A stretch of 27,420 nucleotides of DNA from an uncultured bacterium (GCA_905215625.1 CAJMQQ010000038.1:1-27420); one strand, 5' to 3'. Shown: positions 17,070-25,775, counted from the stretch's first letter. The notes: a model not told the origin generated them from the sequence alone. Translations and numbers: made by a program.

Positions 17070-17089
17070 TCCGTCGTACAAAATAATCC

Positions 17090-17118
17090 TTGCAATTTTC
17101 CCAGGTTTGGTATAGGAT
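17090..17118 (+). promoter_or_regulatory. Probable promoter of asd
   Basis: TTGCAA (17090-17095) and TAGGAT (17113-17118) are 17 nt apart, about 45 nt before the asd start. No riboswitch or T-box structure fits in the short leader. Confidence 0.6.
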
Positions 17119-17161
17119 AAAAACCATGTAAGAAAACCAATACGTGAGGAGAGAAAAAGCT

Positions 17162-18247
17162 ATGGAAAAGAAGTTGAGAGTCGGCATTTTAGGAGCTACC
17201 GGTATGGTTGGACAGAGATTCATCGCTTTATTGGAAAATCATCCCTGGTATGAGGTTGTTACGGTGGCAGCCAGCGCCCGTTCTGCGGGAAAAACATACG
17301 AAGAGGCAGTCGGAGATAACTGGAAGATGGATACTCCTATGCCGGAAGCCGTAAAAAACCTGGTGGTTATGAATGTAAATGAAGTGGAAAAAGTAGCGGC
17401 AGGAGTGGACTTTGTATTCAGCGCAGTCAATATGTCAAAGGATGAGATTAAGGCAATTGAAGAAGAATATGCGAAAACAGAGACCCCTGTAGTATCCAAT
17501 AACAGCGCCCATAGATGGACTCCAGACGTTCCGATGGTAGTGCCGGAGATCAACCCGGAGCATTTTGACGTGATTGAATTCCAGAAACAGAGACTGGGAA
17601 CCAAACGTGGATTTATTGCAGTAAAGCCGAACTGCTCCATCCAGAGCTATGCGCCGGTTCTCACTGCGTGGAAGGAATTTGAGCCATACGAAGTAGTGGC
17701 AACGACTTACCAGGCTATTTCCGGAGCTGGAAAGACCTTTAAAGATTGGCCGGAGATGGTAGGAAACATTATTCCATTTATCGGCGGAGAGGAAGAAAAG
17801 AGCGAGCAGGAGCCTTTACGCATCTGGGGTAAGATTGAAGACGGCGTGATTGTAAAAGCCAAAGAGCCGGTCATTACCTGCCAGTGCATCCGCGTGCCAG
17901 TATTAAACGGCCATACGGCTGCTGTATTTGTAAAGTTCAGAAAGAAGCCAACCAAAGAGCAGCTGATTGAAAAGATCAGAAGCTTTAAAGGACTTCCACA
18001 GGAACTGAAGCTTCCAAGCGCTCCAGAACATTTTATGCAGTATTTAGAAGAAGACAACCGTCCACAGGTCAGCCTGGATGTGGATTTTGAAAACGGCATG
18101 GGCGTATCCGTAGGCCGTTTAAGAGAAGATACGGTTTACGATTATAAGTTTGTAGGTCTGTCCCACAATACGGTAAGGGGCGCTGCAGGCGGCGCAGTTT
18201 TATGCGCAGAACTTCTGACTGCAAAGGGTTATATTCAGGCAAAATAG
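17162..18247 (+). CDS. asd: Aspartate-semialdehyde dehydrogenase (fungal/archaeal-type)
   Basis: This enzyme reduces L-aspartyl-4-phosphate to L-aspartate 4-semialdehyde with NADPH. That step is the branch point for lysine/diaminopimelate, threonine and methionine. It has 361 residues from ATG 17162; a GTG at 17144 is in frame but overlaps the GAGGAG ribosome site. The nucleotide-binding motif GILGATGMVGQRF is at about 10-22 and the catalytic cysteine is C158 in PNCSIQ. HRWTPDVPMVVPEIN and the C-terminal GAAGGAVLCAELL are also typical. The length and the NCSIQ context fit the longer class also found in yeasts and archaea rather than the E. coli type. It has its own probable promoter. Confidence 0.92.
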   Translation: MEKKLRVGILGATGMVGQRFIALLENHPWYEVVTVAASARSAGKTYEEAVGDNWKMDTPMPEAVKNLVVMNVNEVEKVAAGVDFVFSAVNMSKDEIKAIEEEYAKTETPVVSNNSAHRWTPDVPMVVPEINPEHFDVIEFQKQRLGTKRGFIAVKPNCSIQSYAPVLTAWKEFEPYEVVATTYQAISGAGKTFKDWPEMVGNIIPFIGGEEEKSEQEPLRIWGKIEDGVIVKAKEPVITCQCIRVPVLNGHTAAVFVKFRKKPTKEQLIEKIRSFKGLPQELKLPSAPEHFMQYLEEDNRPQVSLDVDFENGMGVSVGRLREDTVYDYKFVGLSHNTVRGAAGGAVLCAELLTAKGYIQAK

Positions 18248-18272
18248 TTTTCAGTAAAAGGGGGAATACAAA

Positions 18273-19337
18273 ATGGCAGTAAAAAAAGAGTTTTACGGAA
18301 CAATGCCGGATGGAACAGAGGTAGACTGCTATACGCTTACCAATGCCAACGGTACGTCGGCCAGCTTTCTGACATTAGGAGGCATCTGGACCACCATGCT
18401 GGTAAAGGATAAAAACGGCCAGTTTGGAGACGTTGTCTTAGGTTACGATACTCTGGAAAACAACATCAAAAATCCGCCTCATTTCGGCGCGCCCATCGGC
18501 CGCAATGCCAACCGGATCGGCGGGGCGAAGTTTACATTAAACGGGAAAATCTATGAGCTGGAAAAGAACAGCTCCGGCGTAAACAATCTTCACAGCGCAC
18601 CTGACTTATATCACAACCGGGTCTGGGATGCAGTTGCAGAAGAGACGGCGCTGGGAAGCAGAGTTACCTTTTCCCTGTTTAGTCCCGACGGAGACCAGGG
18701 TTATCCTGGAAATGCAGATATTGCCATCAGCTATACCTTAACCGATGAGGACAGCCTGATTTTAAATTACCGGATGACTTCCGATGCAGATACCATTGCG
18801 AATTTTACCAATCACAGCTATTTTAACCTGGCTGGCCATGACTGTCCGGACATTCTGGATCAGGAAGTGTGGATTGACGCAGATTTTTATACTCCTGCAG
18901 ACAATACTTCCATTCCAACCGGAGAGATTGCGCCGGTAGCGGGAACCGCAATGGACTTTACCTCTTTAAAACCAATTGGAAAAGACATTGAATCTGGTTT
19001 TGCGGCAGTGGTTCAAGGAAATGGTTTTGACCACAACTGGGTATTAAACCATCCGGAAGGAGAACTTTCTCTTTCTGCAAAGGCAGTGGATCATAAATCC
19101 GGCAGGAAAATGGAGGTTTATACTGACCTTCCTGGAATCCAGTTCTATACTGCCAACTTTTTAAAGGGAGACGTACCTGGAAAAGGCGGAGCTGTATATG
19201 GCCCCCGCCATGCCTACTGCTTTGAGACCCAGCATTTTCCAGATGCAGTCAACAAGCCTCAGTTCCCGTCTCCGATTTTAAAAGCGGGAGAAGAATACAA
19301 TACGACTACCGTATATAAATTTTCTGTAACCGATTAA
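18273..19337 (+). CDS. galM: Aldose 1-epimerase (galactose mutarotase)
   Basis: This enzyme interconverts the alpha and beta anomers of aldohexoses such as galactose and glucose. It has 354 residues, the family's usual length, and starts at ATG 18273 after AGGGGG. Family motifs include APIGRNANRI near residue 75, the catalytic acid His in FTNHSYFNLAGH (H181), DGNGFDHNW-like NGFDHNWVLN, and the catalytic base E318 in CFETQHFPDA. It follows asd by 25 nt without a terminator and so may be cotranscribed, although the two reactions are unrelated. A terminator follows. It could help feed sugars freed by the upstream glucosidases into metabolism, but nothing in the sequence proves the link. Confidence 0.92.
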   Translation: MAVKKEFYGTMPDGTEVDCYTLTNANGTSASFLTLGGIWTTMLVKDKNGQFGDVVLGYDTLENNIKNPPHFGAPIGRNANRIGGAKFTLNGKIYELEKNSSGVNNLHSAPDLYHNRVWDAVAEETALGSRVTFSLFSPDGDQGYPGNADIAISYTLTDEDSLILNYRMTSDADTIANFTNHSYFNLAGHDCPDILDQEVWIDADFYTPADNTSIPTGEIAPVAGTAMDFTSLKPIGKDIESGFAAVVQGNGFDHNWVLNHPEGELSLSAKAVDHKSGRKMEVYTDLPGIQFYTANFLKGDVPGKGGAVYGPRHAYCFETQHFPDAVNKPQFPSPILKAGEEYNTTTVYKFSVTD

Positions 19338-19380
19338 CACGGCAGGAAAAAGTGAATGCAAATAAGCATAGCAGGCAAAA

Positions 19381-19430
19381 GGGCTGTGGCAGAGGAAATC
19401 TGAGCATTTCCTGCCGCAGCCTCGCCTTTT
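19381..19430 (+). terminator. Rho-independent terminator after galM
   Basis: A long stem, GGCTGTGGCAGAGGAAAT against ATTTCCTGCCGCAGCC, closes the loop CTGAGC. It is followed by TCGCCTTTT and preceded by AAAA, so some minus-strand function is possible. Confidence 0.75.
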
Positions 19431-19461
19431 AAAAACAAGAAATACAACCTTGGAGGACATA

Positions 19462-20346
19462 ATGAGTTCAAACAAAGAACATACGACAAAAATTCTGGCT
19501 GGAGCCGGACTGATTCTGACAACGATTATCTGGGGCGGCGCCTTTGTGGTAATGAAAAATTCTGTAGATTTAATTCCGCCAAGCTATCTGCTGGCCCTGC
19601 GTTTTTCCATTGCCGCCATCTGTATGCTGGCTGTATTCTGGCCCCAGAATAAGGGAATGGACAAAAAAGACCTTCAGTACGGCGTGATTCTGGGCATCTT
19701 CCTTTTTCTCAGTTATATATTCCAGACCTATGGCCTAAAATATACCACAGCCAGTAAAAATGCGTTTATTACTACCTTGTATGTGATCATTGTTCCCTTC
19801 CTTCATTGGGCCTTTAATCACCAGAGACCATCCGGGAGAAATATCGGGGCGGCTGTGCTGGCAGTAATTGGTCTGGCACTTCTGTCACTGGAAGGAGACA
19901 TGGGAATCAATCTGGGAGATTTTCTGACGCTGATTTGCGGTATTTTCTTTGCAGTACATATTGTATTTATTGACCGGTATACCGAAACCCACAGTCCTGT
20001 GCGCCTTACAACCGTACAGATGTTTACAGCGGCCATTCTCGGCTGGCTTCTGGCGCCGGTTGCAGATGGACGGCTGGATTTTGGAATTTTAAATACCAGT
20101 CTGGTATTAGGACTTTTTTATCTGGGCATTTTCAGTACCATGATCGGATTTCTTTTGCAGAATGTAGGGCAGAAATATCTGTCTCCCAATACGTCGTCTA
20201 TCCTACTGTCTTTTGAATCCGTATTCGGCCTGGTGTTTTCCGTGATTTTCCTGGGAGATCCGGTTACGGTAAAGCTTTTAATTGGCTGTGCAATGATGTT
20301 TGGAGCTGTGATTATTTCGGAATATAAGCCGAAGAAAAGCAAGTAG
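19462..20346 (+). CDS. EamA/DMT-family transporter
   Basis: This integral membrane protein of 294 residues belongs to the drug/metabolite transporter superfamily. ATG 19462 follows GGAGG by five bases; an in-frame TTG at 19450 lies upstream of that site. Two EamA repeats are visible. The first begins GLILTTIIWGGAFVVMKNSV and includes RFSIAAICMLAVF and TYGLKYTTASKNAFIT. The second includes GDFLTLICGIFFAVHIVFIDR and SILLSFESVFGLVFSVIFLG. About ten membrane segments fit. The substrate is not predictable; amino-acid or metabolite export is common in the family. It stands 11 nt before topB and is likely cotranscribed with it. Confidence 0.87.
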   Translation: MSSNKEHTTKILAGAGLILTTIIWGGAFVVMKNSVDLIPPSYLLALRFSIAAICMLAVFWPQNKGMDKKDLQYGVILGIFLFLSYIFQTYGLKYTTASKNAFITTLYVIIVPFLHWAFNHQRPSGRNIGAAVLAVIGLALLSLEGDMGINLGDFLTLICGIFFAVHIVFIDRYTETHSPVRLTTVQMFTAAILGWLLAPVADGRLDFGILNTSLVLGLFYLGIFSTMIGFLLQNVGQKYLSPNTSSILLSFESVFGLVFSVIFLGDPVTVKLLIGCAMMFGAVIISEYKPKKSK

Positions 20347-20357
20347 GGAGGAATGGA

Positions 20358-22394
20358 ATGGGAAAATCCCTGTTTATAGCGGAAAAACCCAGTGTAGCCC
20401 AGGAATTTGCCAACGCGCTGAAAGTAGGAGGCAGGCGGGGAGACGGCTATATTGAGTCGGACAACGCCATCGTAACCTGGTGCGTCGGACACCTGGTAAC
20501 CATGAGTTATCCGGAAGCATATGACATCCGGTATAAAAGGTGGAGTCTGGAAACTCTGCCTTTTCTGCCGAAAGAATTTAAATACCAGGTCATTGACGGG
20601 GTAGCAAAGCAGTTTCGGATTGTAAGCGGCCTGCTGAACCGGTCGGATGTAGAAACCATTTACGTCTGCACGGACTCCGGCCGGGAGGGAGAGTATATTT
20701 ACCGCCTGGTGGAGCAGATGGCAGGGGTAAAGGGAAAAACAAGGAAACGGGTTTGGATTGATTCCCAGACAGAGGAAGAGATTCTGCGGGGAATCCGGGA
20801 AGCAAAAGACTTATCCGAGTACGATAATCTGTCTGCGTCTGCCTATCTCAGGGCAAAAGAAGATTACCTGATGGGAATTAATTTTTCCAGAGTGCTGACC
20901 TTAAAATACGGCCAGGCCCTGTCTGCTTTTTTGAAAAGCAAGTATACGGTTATTTCCGTAGGGCGGGTGATGACCTGCGTACTGGGAATGGTGGTAAGAA
21001 GGGAGAGGGAAATCAGAGACTTTGTAAAGACTCCTTTTTATCGGGTAATTGGATCCTTTTCTTTGCCGTCTTCTTCCTCTTTTACAATGGAAGGGGAATG
21101 GAAAGCGGTAGAAGGGTCCAGCTATCATAAATCTCCTCTTCTATATAAAGACAATGGGTTTAAAGAGAAAAAAGATGCCCAGACCCTGATTAACACCCTG
21201 ACTGGTCCGGCTCCCATGGAAGGGGTTTTATCTGGCTTTGAGCGGAAAAAGGAAACGAAAAATCCGCCTCTTCTTTATAATCTGGCAGAGCTTCAGAACG
21301 ACTGTTCTAAACTGTTTAAAATCAGTCCGGATGAGACGTTAAAAATCGTCCAGGAATTATATGAAAAAAAGCTGGTAACCTATCCAAGAACCGATGCCAG
21401 GGTGCTGTCTACGGCAGTGGCAAAGGAGATCGGGCGAAACATCGGAGGACTGAAATCCTATGGGCCAATGGCAGAATTTGCCCAGGAGATTCTTTCCCAA
21501 ACTGTTTATAAGGCAATTGGAAAGACCCGGTATACCAACGACAAGCAGATTACGGATCATTATGCCATTATCCCTACAGGACAGGGCTTTGGGGCATTAA
21601 GAAGCATCAGCCCTTTGGCAGAAAAGGTCTATCAGCTTATCTGCCGGAGATTTCTAAGTATTTTTTATCCACCTGCTATTTACCAGAAATACAGTCTGGA
21701 TCTTGAGCGGCAAAAGGAGCATTTTTTTGCCAGCTTTAAAGTCCTAGAGTCAGAAGGCTATTTAAAAGTGGCTGGAAAAGGAGACGACAAGGGTCAGGAT
21801 GGTGTAAAGACGGCTGCTTTGCCGGAACTTTTGGAGTTTTTAAAAACTCTGAAAAAGGGGATGGTTTTAGAACTTTTGTCCATGGAAATAAAGGAAGGAG
21901 AAACGTCCCCGCCCAAACGGTATACATCCGGCTCCATGATTCTGGCCATGGAAAATGCCGGCCAGCTCATTGAAGACGAGGAACTGCGGGCCCAGATCAA
22001 GGGAAGCGGAATTGGCACCAGCGCCACCAGAGCGGAGATTTTGAAGAAACTAGTCAGCATCAAATATCTGTCCTTAAACAAGAAAACCCAGGTCATTACC
22101 CCGACTCTGTTAGGAGAACTGATATTTGACGTAGTAGCCGCTTCTATCCGGCCGCTTTTAAATCCAGAACTTACTGCCAGTTGGGAAAAAGGGTTGACCT
22201 ATGTGGCAGAGGGGAGCATTACGTCCGACGAATATATGGAAAAACTGGAACGGTTTGTGGCAGGACGGACTTATGGAGTGATGAAACTTCAAAATCAGTA
22301 TACGCTGCGGGAATGCTTTGACAGAGACGCTGTTTATTATAAAAAGGAATCTTATAAAAAAGAATCTGGAAAAACGCTGCAGAGGCAGAAATAA
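20358..22394 (+). CDS. topB: DNA topoisomerase III (type IA)
   Basis: This type IA topoisomerase relaxes negative supercoils and decatenates single-strand-linked DNA. Its 678 residues start at ATG 20358 after GGGAGG. The Toprim domain has the catalytic Glu in FIAEKPS (E9) and TDSGREGEYIYR around residue 110. The active-site tyrosine is Y342 in VTYPRTDARVLS, and GIGTSATRAEIL is a further family block. The protein ends without the C-terminal zinc fingers found in topoisomerase I, which supports the TopB assignment. Such proteins also occur on conjugative elements, but base composition and neighbours here look chromosomal. The gene is followed after 14 nt by the beta-helix protein. Confidence 0.92.
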   Translation: MGKSLFIAEKPSVAQEFANALKVGGRRGDGYIESDNAIVTWCVGHLVTMSYPEAYDIRYKRWSLETLPFLPKEFKYQVIDGVAKQFRIVSGLLNRSDVETIYVCTDSGREGEYIYRLVEQMAGVKGKTRKRVWIDSQTEEEILRGIREAKDLSEYDNLSASAYLRAKEDYLMGINFSRVLTLKYGQALSAFLKSKYTVISVGRVMTCVLGMVVRREREIRDFVKTPFYRVIGSFSLPSSSSFTMEGEWKAVEGSSYHKSPLLYKDNGFKEKKDAQTLINTLTGPAPMEGVLSGFERKKETKNPPLLYNLAELQNDCSKLFKISPDETLKIVQELYEKKLVTYPRTDARVLSTAVAKEIGRNIGGLKSYGPMAEFAQEILSQTVYKAIGKTRYTNDKQITDHYAIIPTGQGFGALRSISPLAEKVYQLICRRFLSIFYPPAIYQKYSLDLERQKEHFFASFKVLESEGYLKVAGKGDDKGQDGVKTAALPELLEFLKTLKKGMVLELLSMEIKEGETSPPKRYTSGSMILAMENAGQLIEDEELRAQIKGSGIGTSATRAEILKKLVSIKYLSLNKKTQVITPTLLGELIFDVVAASIRPLLNPELTASWEKGLTYVAEGSITSDEYMEKLERFVAGRTYGVMKLQNQYTLRECFDRDAVYYKKESYKKESGKTLQRQK

Positions 22395-22408
22395 GGAGGA
22401 AATCCACT

Positions 22409-23080
22409 ATGAAAAAAGTAGAGATGAAGATTTCAGAGATGTATGATTTAACTCAGACTATGGCGGCTGATTACCTTGGCCAGTTTACGTATCCATGGGA
22501 AGCGCTGGCAGGAATCGGGGAATATGTAGAAGCGCTGGGAAAAACTCTTTCTGGAGAAGAGTACGAAAAGCGGGGCGATAATGTGTGGATCCATAAAACC
22601 GCAAAAGTAGCGCCGACTGCCTGCTTAACTGGCCCTGCTATCATTGGAGCAGGAGCGGAAATTCGCCACTGTGCATTTTTAAGAGGAAAAATCCTGGTAG
22701 GAGAAGGCGCAGTAGTTGGAAATTCCACCGAATTAAAGAATGTAATTTTGTTTAATAAGGTTCAGGTTCCTCACTATAACTATGTGGGAGACTCCATTTT
22801 GGGCTATAAAGCCCATATGGGAGCAGGATCTATTACTTCCAATGTAAAATCTGATAAATGCCTGGTAAAGGTGCACGCGGAGGATGGAGACATTGAAACT
22901 GGTCTTAAAAAGTTTGGCGCAATGATTGGCGATAATGTAGAGGTAGGCTGTGGTTCTGTCTTAAATCCAGGTACGGTAATCGGCAGAGAATCCAATATTT
23001 ATCCGTTATCCAGCGTCAGAGGCTGCGTAAACAGCCATTCGATCTACAAAAAGCAGGGAGAAGTGGCAGAAAAAAGATAA
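22409..23080 (+). CDS. Left-handed beta-helix protein resembling the GlmU acetyltransferase domain
   Basis: It has 223 residues, with ATG 22409 after AAGGAGG. An N-terminal segment of about 55 residues, containing YPWEALAGIGEYVEAL, precedes hexapeptide repeats (about 58-215: VWIHKTAKVAPTACLTGPAI and onward). The middle resembles the acetyltransferase half of GlmU: NSTELKNVILFNKV, then PHYNYVGDSILGYKAHMGAG, with H122 at the place of the GlmU catalytic histidine. The nucleotidyltransferase half of GlmU is missing altogether. Homologues are often labelled UDP-N-acetylglucosamine pyrophosphorylase, which the missing domain makes doubtful. It may be an acyltransferase or a sugar-nucleotide-binding protein; the substrate is unknown. 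Confidence 0.75.
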   Translation: MKKVEMKISEMYDLTQTMAADYLGQFTYPWEALAGIGEYVEALGKTLSGEEYEKRGDNVWIHKTAKVAPTACLTGPAIIGAGAEIRHCAFLRGKILVGEGAVVGNSTELKNVILFNKVQVPHYNYVGDSILGYKAHMGAGSITSNVKSDKCLVKVHAEDGDIETGLKKFGAMIGDNVEVGCGSVLNPGTVIGRESNIYPLSSVRGCVNSHSIYKKQGEVAEKR

Positions 23081-23095
23081 TAGAAGAAATCCTGC

Positions 23096-23127
23096 CTGGG
23101 GCGGGCCGCTATTGCGGTCCGCCCCAG
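23096..23127 (+). terminator. Strong GC-rich hairpin between convergent genes
   Basis: CTGGGGCGGGCCGC and GCGGTCCGCCCCAG form a stem with a TATT loop and one mismatch. There is no clear T run on either side. It lies between the convergent beta-helix and cation transporter genes and probably limits read-through both ways. Confidence 0.6.
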
Positions 23128-23148
23128 TGCGTTTCCCGTTCTTTGCAG

Positions 23149-24318
23149 TTAATGGACAAATCCTCGATCCACAGTAATTACAGTAAAAAAGTTTGGATGG
23201 ACTTCCTGAACCATCAATTCAATCTGTTTTACCAGTACATGAGGCGGAGTAGGATAATCAATAGGAATTACTACGTCAAAAATCAGATTGGTATGGGTGG
23301 GGCCTTTTACCATGCGGAAATCATGCATGGTAATCTCTGGATCGATGTCATGAATCAGATTCAGGAGTTCATTGTGAATGGAAATGGTTTCCGTATCCTG
23401 ATCCTGAATGGGATCCATATGGATAACGGCATCGCAGTGCAGCTTGCTGCGCAGTTCCCGCTCGATATTGTCAATGGTATCATGGAGTGCAAAAATGTCG
23501 CCGGAAGCAGAAACTTCACAATGGAGAGAAACCATCTGACGTCCAGGGCCGTAGTCATGAACCAGCATATCGTGGATGCCTAAAATTTCCGGATGGGCCA
23601 GAGTGATGTCACGGATATTCTGGATAAATTCCGGATCCGGAGCCTGGCCTAACAGAGGATTTAAGGTATCTTTTGCGGCCTGGAAGCCTGCATAAAAAAT
23701 AAACAGGCCAACGGCAATTCCGCACCAGCCGTCAATATTTAAGGAAGTAAAATATCCGAAAATAGAAGCGGCCAGGACAACGGAAGTCGATAAAGCGTCG
23801 CTTAAACTATCTAGCGCAGTAGCCTTCATAGCGGCAGAATCAATCTTTTTGCCGGTAGAGCGGTTATAGCTGGCCATATAAAGCTTTACGCCAATAGAAA
23901 CTGCCAGAATAATCAGTGCGAGAGGCTGGAAATCCACTGGTTCCGGATGAAGGATTTTTTCTATGGATGTTTTAATCAGTTCAAAGGCCATAATCAGAAT
24001 AGCGAAAGAAACGATCAAACCGGACACATATTCAATCCGTCCATGGCCAAAAGGATGCTCCAAGTCTGGTTTTTGTCCGGCCATATGAAATCCGATCAAG
24101 GTAATGACAGAAGAACCAGCGTCGGAAAGGTTATTAAAGGCATCAGCAGTAATCGCAATGGAATTACTGATAAGTCCTGCAAAAAATTTTCCTGCAAACA
24201 GCAGAAGATTGAAGAAAATACCTGCTGCACCGCAAAGAATCCCATATGCCTGACGGACTTTTGGGGAAGATGGATTGTCATAATCCGCGATAAAATGTTT
24301 TGCCAAAAAGCGAATCAT
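23149..24318 (-). CDS. Cation diffusion facilitator (probable manganese-type efflux)
   Basis: This membrane metal-proton antiporter has 389 residues. The frame is open to 24381, but the ATG at 24318 is preceded by AGGAGG at the right distance, so I start it there. The transmembrane metal site reads N62..D66 in FNNLSDAGSS and D170..D174 in TALDSLSDALS. This replaces the Asp/His-Asp pattern of zinc exporters with Asn-Asp and Asp-Asp, which fits Mn(II)-exporting CDF proteins. A conserved HPFGHGRIEY occurs near 88-97, and a cytoplasmic C-terminal dimerisation domain follows membrane segment six (from about 215). It is a single gene, convergent with the preceding operon. Metal choice is inferred from the four residues. 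Confidence 0.88.
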   Translation of the reverse strand: MIRFLAKHFIADYDNPSSPKVRQAYGILCGAAGIFFNLLLFAGKFFAGLISNSIAITADAFNNLSDAGSSVITLIGFHMAGQKPDLEHPFGHGRIEYVSGLIVSFAILIMAFELIKTSIEKILHPEPVDFQPLALIILAVSIGVKLYMASYNRSTGKKIDSAAMKATALDSLSDALSTSVVLAASIFGYFTSLNIDGWCGIAVGLFIFYAGFQAAKDTLNPLLGQAPDPEFIQNIRDITLAHPEILGIHDMLVHDYGPGRQMVSLHCEVSASGDIFALHDTIDNIERELRSKLHCDAVIHMDPIQDQDTETISIHNELLNLIHDIDPEITMHDFRMVKGPTHTNLIFDVVIPIDYPTPPHVLVKQIELMVQEVHPNFFTVITVDRGFVH

Positions 24319-24347
24319 CAACAGAACCTCCTGGAAAAAGATAGTAA

Positions 24348-24363
24348 TTGTCTGATAAGACAA
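24348..24363. promoter_or_regulatory. Inverted repeat near the transporter start site
   Basis: TTGTCT-GATA-AGACAA is a perfect 6-bp inverted repeat just downstream of the transporter's -10 box, around the expected transcription start. It could be an operator or a short leader hairpin; no known box is recognised. Confidence 0.4.
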
Positions 24364-24371
24364 CTTTAAAT

Positions 24372-24400
24372 ATTCTACCACTTATCTGCCAAAGGGACAA
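24372..24400 (-). promoter_or_regulatory. Promoter of the cation transporter (minus strand)
   Basis: On the minus strand, TTGTCC (24395-24400) and TAGAAT (24372-24377) are 17 nt apart. The leader would be about 45-50 nt, too short for a yybP-ykoY manganese riboswitch. Confidence 0.6.
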
Positions 24401-24408
24401 GGATTCCC

Positions 24409-24436
24409 TTGCTATTTTTTGGATTTATATTATAAT
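24409..24436 (+). promoter_or_regulatory. Promoter of guaA
   Basis: TTGCTA (24409-24414) and a perfect TATAAT (24431-24436) are 16 nt apart, about 45 nt before the start codon. No purine riboswitch is visible in the short leader. Confidence 0.65.
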
Positions 24437-24482
24437 GAAGAAGTAAAACCATACCAGAATAAGTGAATCAGGAGAAAAAGCC

Positions 24483-25775
24483 ATGAAACAAGACATGATT
24501 GTGATTTTGGACATGGGAAGCACTGAAAATACCGTAATCGCCCGCGAAATTCGTGATATGGGTGTTTACAGCGAAATCCATCCCCATGACATCACCGCAG
24601 AAGAGTTAAAAAACCTGGATAATGTAAAAGGTATTATTTTAAACGGCGGTGAAAATCGAGTAGTAGACGGAGTTCCGGTAGAAATTCATACAGAATTGTA
24701 TGACTGTGGGATTCCGATGATGGCAGTTGACCATCCTACTGCAAAGTGTGAGCAGGTATTTGAGCAGATTCCAGATCAGGAGACTCTGCGTAAATTTGTA
24801 TTTGACACCTGTCACGCAGAAGCAAACTGGAATATGAAAAATTTTATTGAGGATCAGGTAGAGCTGATTAAGCGTCAGGTAGGAGATAAGAAGGTGCTTC
24901 TTGCCCTTTCCGGCGGCGTTGACTCTTCTGTTGTAGCAGCTCTTTTGCTGAAAGCCATTGGTGACCAGTTAGTCTGTGTCCACGTTAATCACGGATTGAT
25001 GAGAAAGAATGAGTCTGAAAGCGTGGTAGAAGTATTCAGAAACCAGCTTCATGCAAACCTGATTTATGTAGACGCTACCGAGCGTTTCCTTGGCAAGCTG
25101 GAAAATGTAGCAGATCCAGAGCAGAAAAGAAAGATTATCGGCGGCGAATTTATCCGCGTATTTGAAGAGGAAGCCAGAAAGTTAGACGGCATCGAATTTT
25201 TAGGACAGGGAACCATTTATCCAGATATTATCGAGAGCGGAACCAAGACTGCTAAGATGGTAAAATCCCATCACAATGTAGGCGGTCTTCCAGAGGATCT
25301 GCAGTTCGAACTGGTAGAGCCATTAAAGCAGTTATTTAAAGATGAAGTTCGTGCCTGCGGCGTAGAGCTGGGACTTCCTCATAATATGGTTTACCGTCAG
25401 CCATTCCCAGGCCCAGGCTTAGGAGTACGCTGCTTAGGAGCCATTACTAGAGACAGACTGACTGCAGTAAGAGAAGCAGACGCTATCCTGCGCGAAGAGT
25501 TTGAAAAGGCCGGACTGGACAAGAAGGTATGGCAGTATTTTACCGTTGTACCGGATTTCAAGTCTGTAGGTGTAAAGAACAATGCCAGATGTTTTGAGTA
25601 TATGGTAATCATCCGCGCTATCAACACCATTGACGCTATGAGCGCCAGCATTGAGCGGGTAGACTGGGATGTTCTCCAGAAGATTACAGACCGCATCCTG
25701 GCAGAGGTAGACAATGTCAACCGCGTATGCTACGATATGTCTCCAAAGCCTCCGGCAACGATCGAGTTTGAGTAA
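24483..25775 (+). CDS. guaA: GMP synthase with truncated, catalytically degenerate glutaminase domain
   Basis: This enzyme converts XMP to GMP with ATP and ammonia. It has 430 residues, whereas glutamine-dependent GuaA is usually about 510-525. The ATP-pyrophosphatase half is intact: PP-loop LSGGVDSSVVA begins at 142, then GTIYPDIIESG, RQPFPGPGLGVR and the C-terminal PKPPATIEFE. The N-terminal class I glutamine amidotransferase half starts normally (VILDMGSTENTVIAREIR) but then departs. The nucleophile elbow normally reading GICYG is AVDHP, with D83 in place of Cys. About 90 residues that would carry the catalytic His and Glu are absent before FVFDTCHAEANWNMKNF. The frame is uninterrupted, so this is an in-frame loss and not a frameshift. 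It may depend on free ammonia or on a separate glutaminase subunit. It has a promoter and a terminator. Confidence 0.92.
   Translation: MKQDMIVILDMGSTENTVIAREIRDMGVYSEIHPHDITAEELKNLDNVKGIILNGGENRVVDGVPVEIHTELYDCGIPMMAVDHPTAKCEQVFEQIPDQETLRKFVFDTCHAEANWNMKNFIEDQVELIKRQVGDKKVLLALSGGVDSSVVAALLLKAIGDQLVCVHVNHGLMRKNESESVVEVFRNQLHANLIYVDATERFLGKLENVADPEQKRKIIGGEFIRVFEEEARKLDGIEFLGQGTIYPDIIESGTKTAKMVKSHHNVGGLPEDLQFELVEPLKQLFKDEVRACGVELGLPHNMVYRQPFPGPGLGVRCLGAITRDRLTAVREADAILREEFEKAGLDKKVWQYFTVVPDFKSVGVKNNARCFEYMVIIRAINTIDAMSASIERVDWDVLQKITDRILAEVDNVNRVCYDMSPKPPATIEFE

Noticed and set aside
17045..17161. Lysine riboswitch or T-box before asd
   Set aside because: The leader after the promoter is only about 40 nt, too short for either element.
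20680..20700. Topoisomerase III Toprim motif reads TDSGREGE instead of DxDREGE
   Set aside because: A Gly at this place is, as far as I recall, common in Gram-positive TopB proteins, so I do not treat it as a defect.
23143..23583. Plus-strand frame opposite the cation transporter
   Set aside because: It mirrors the CDF gene on the other strand and has no family resemblance or ribosome site.
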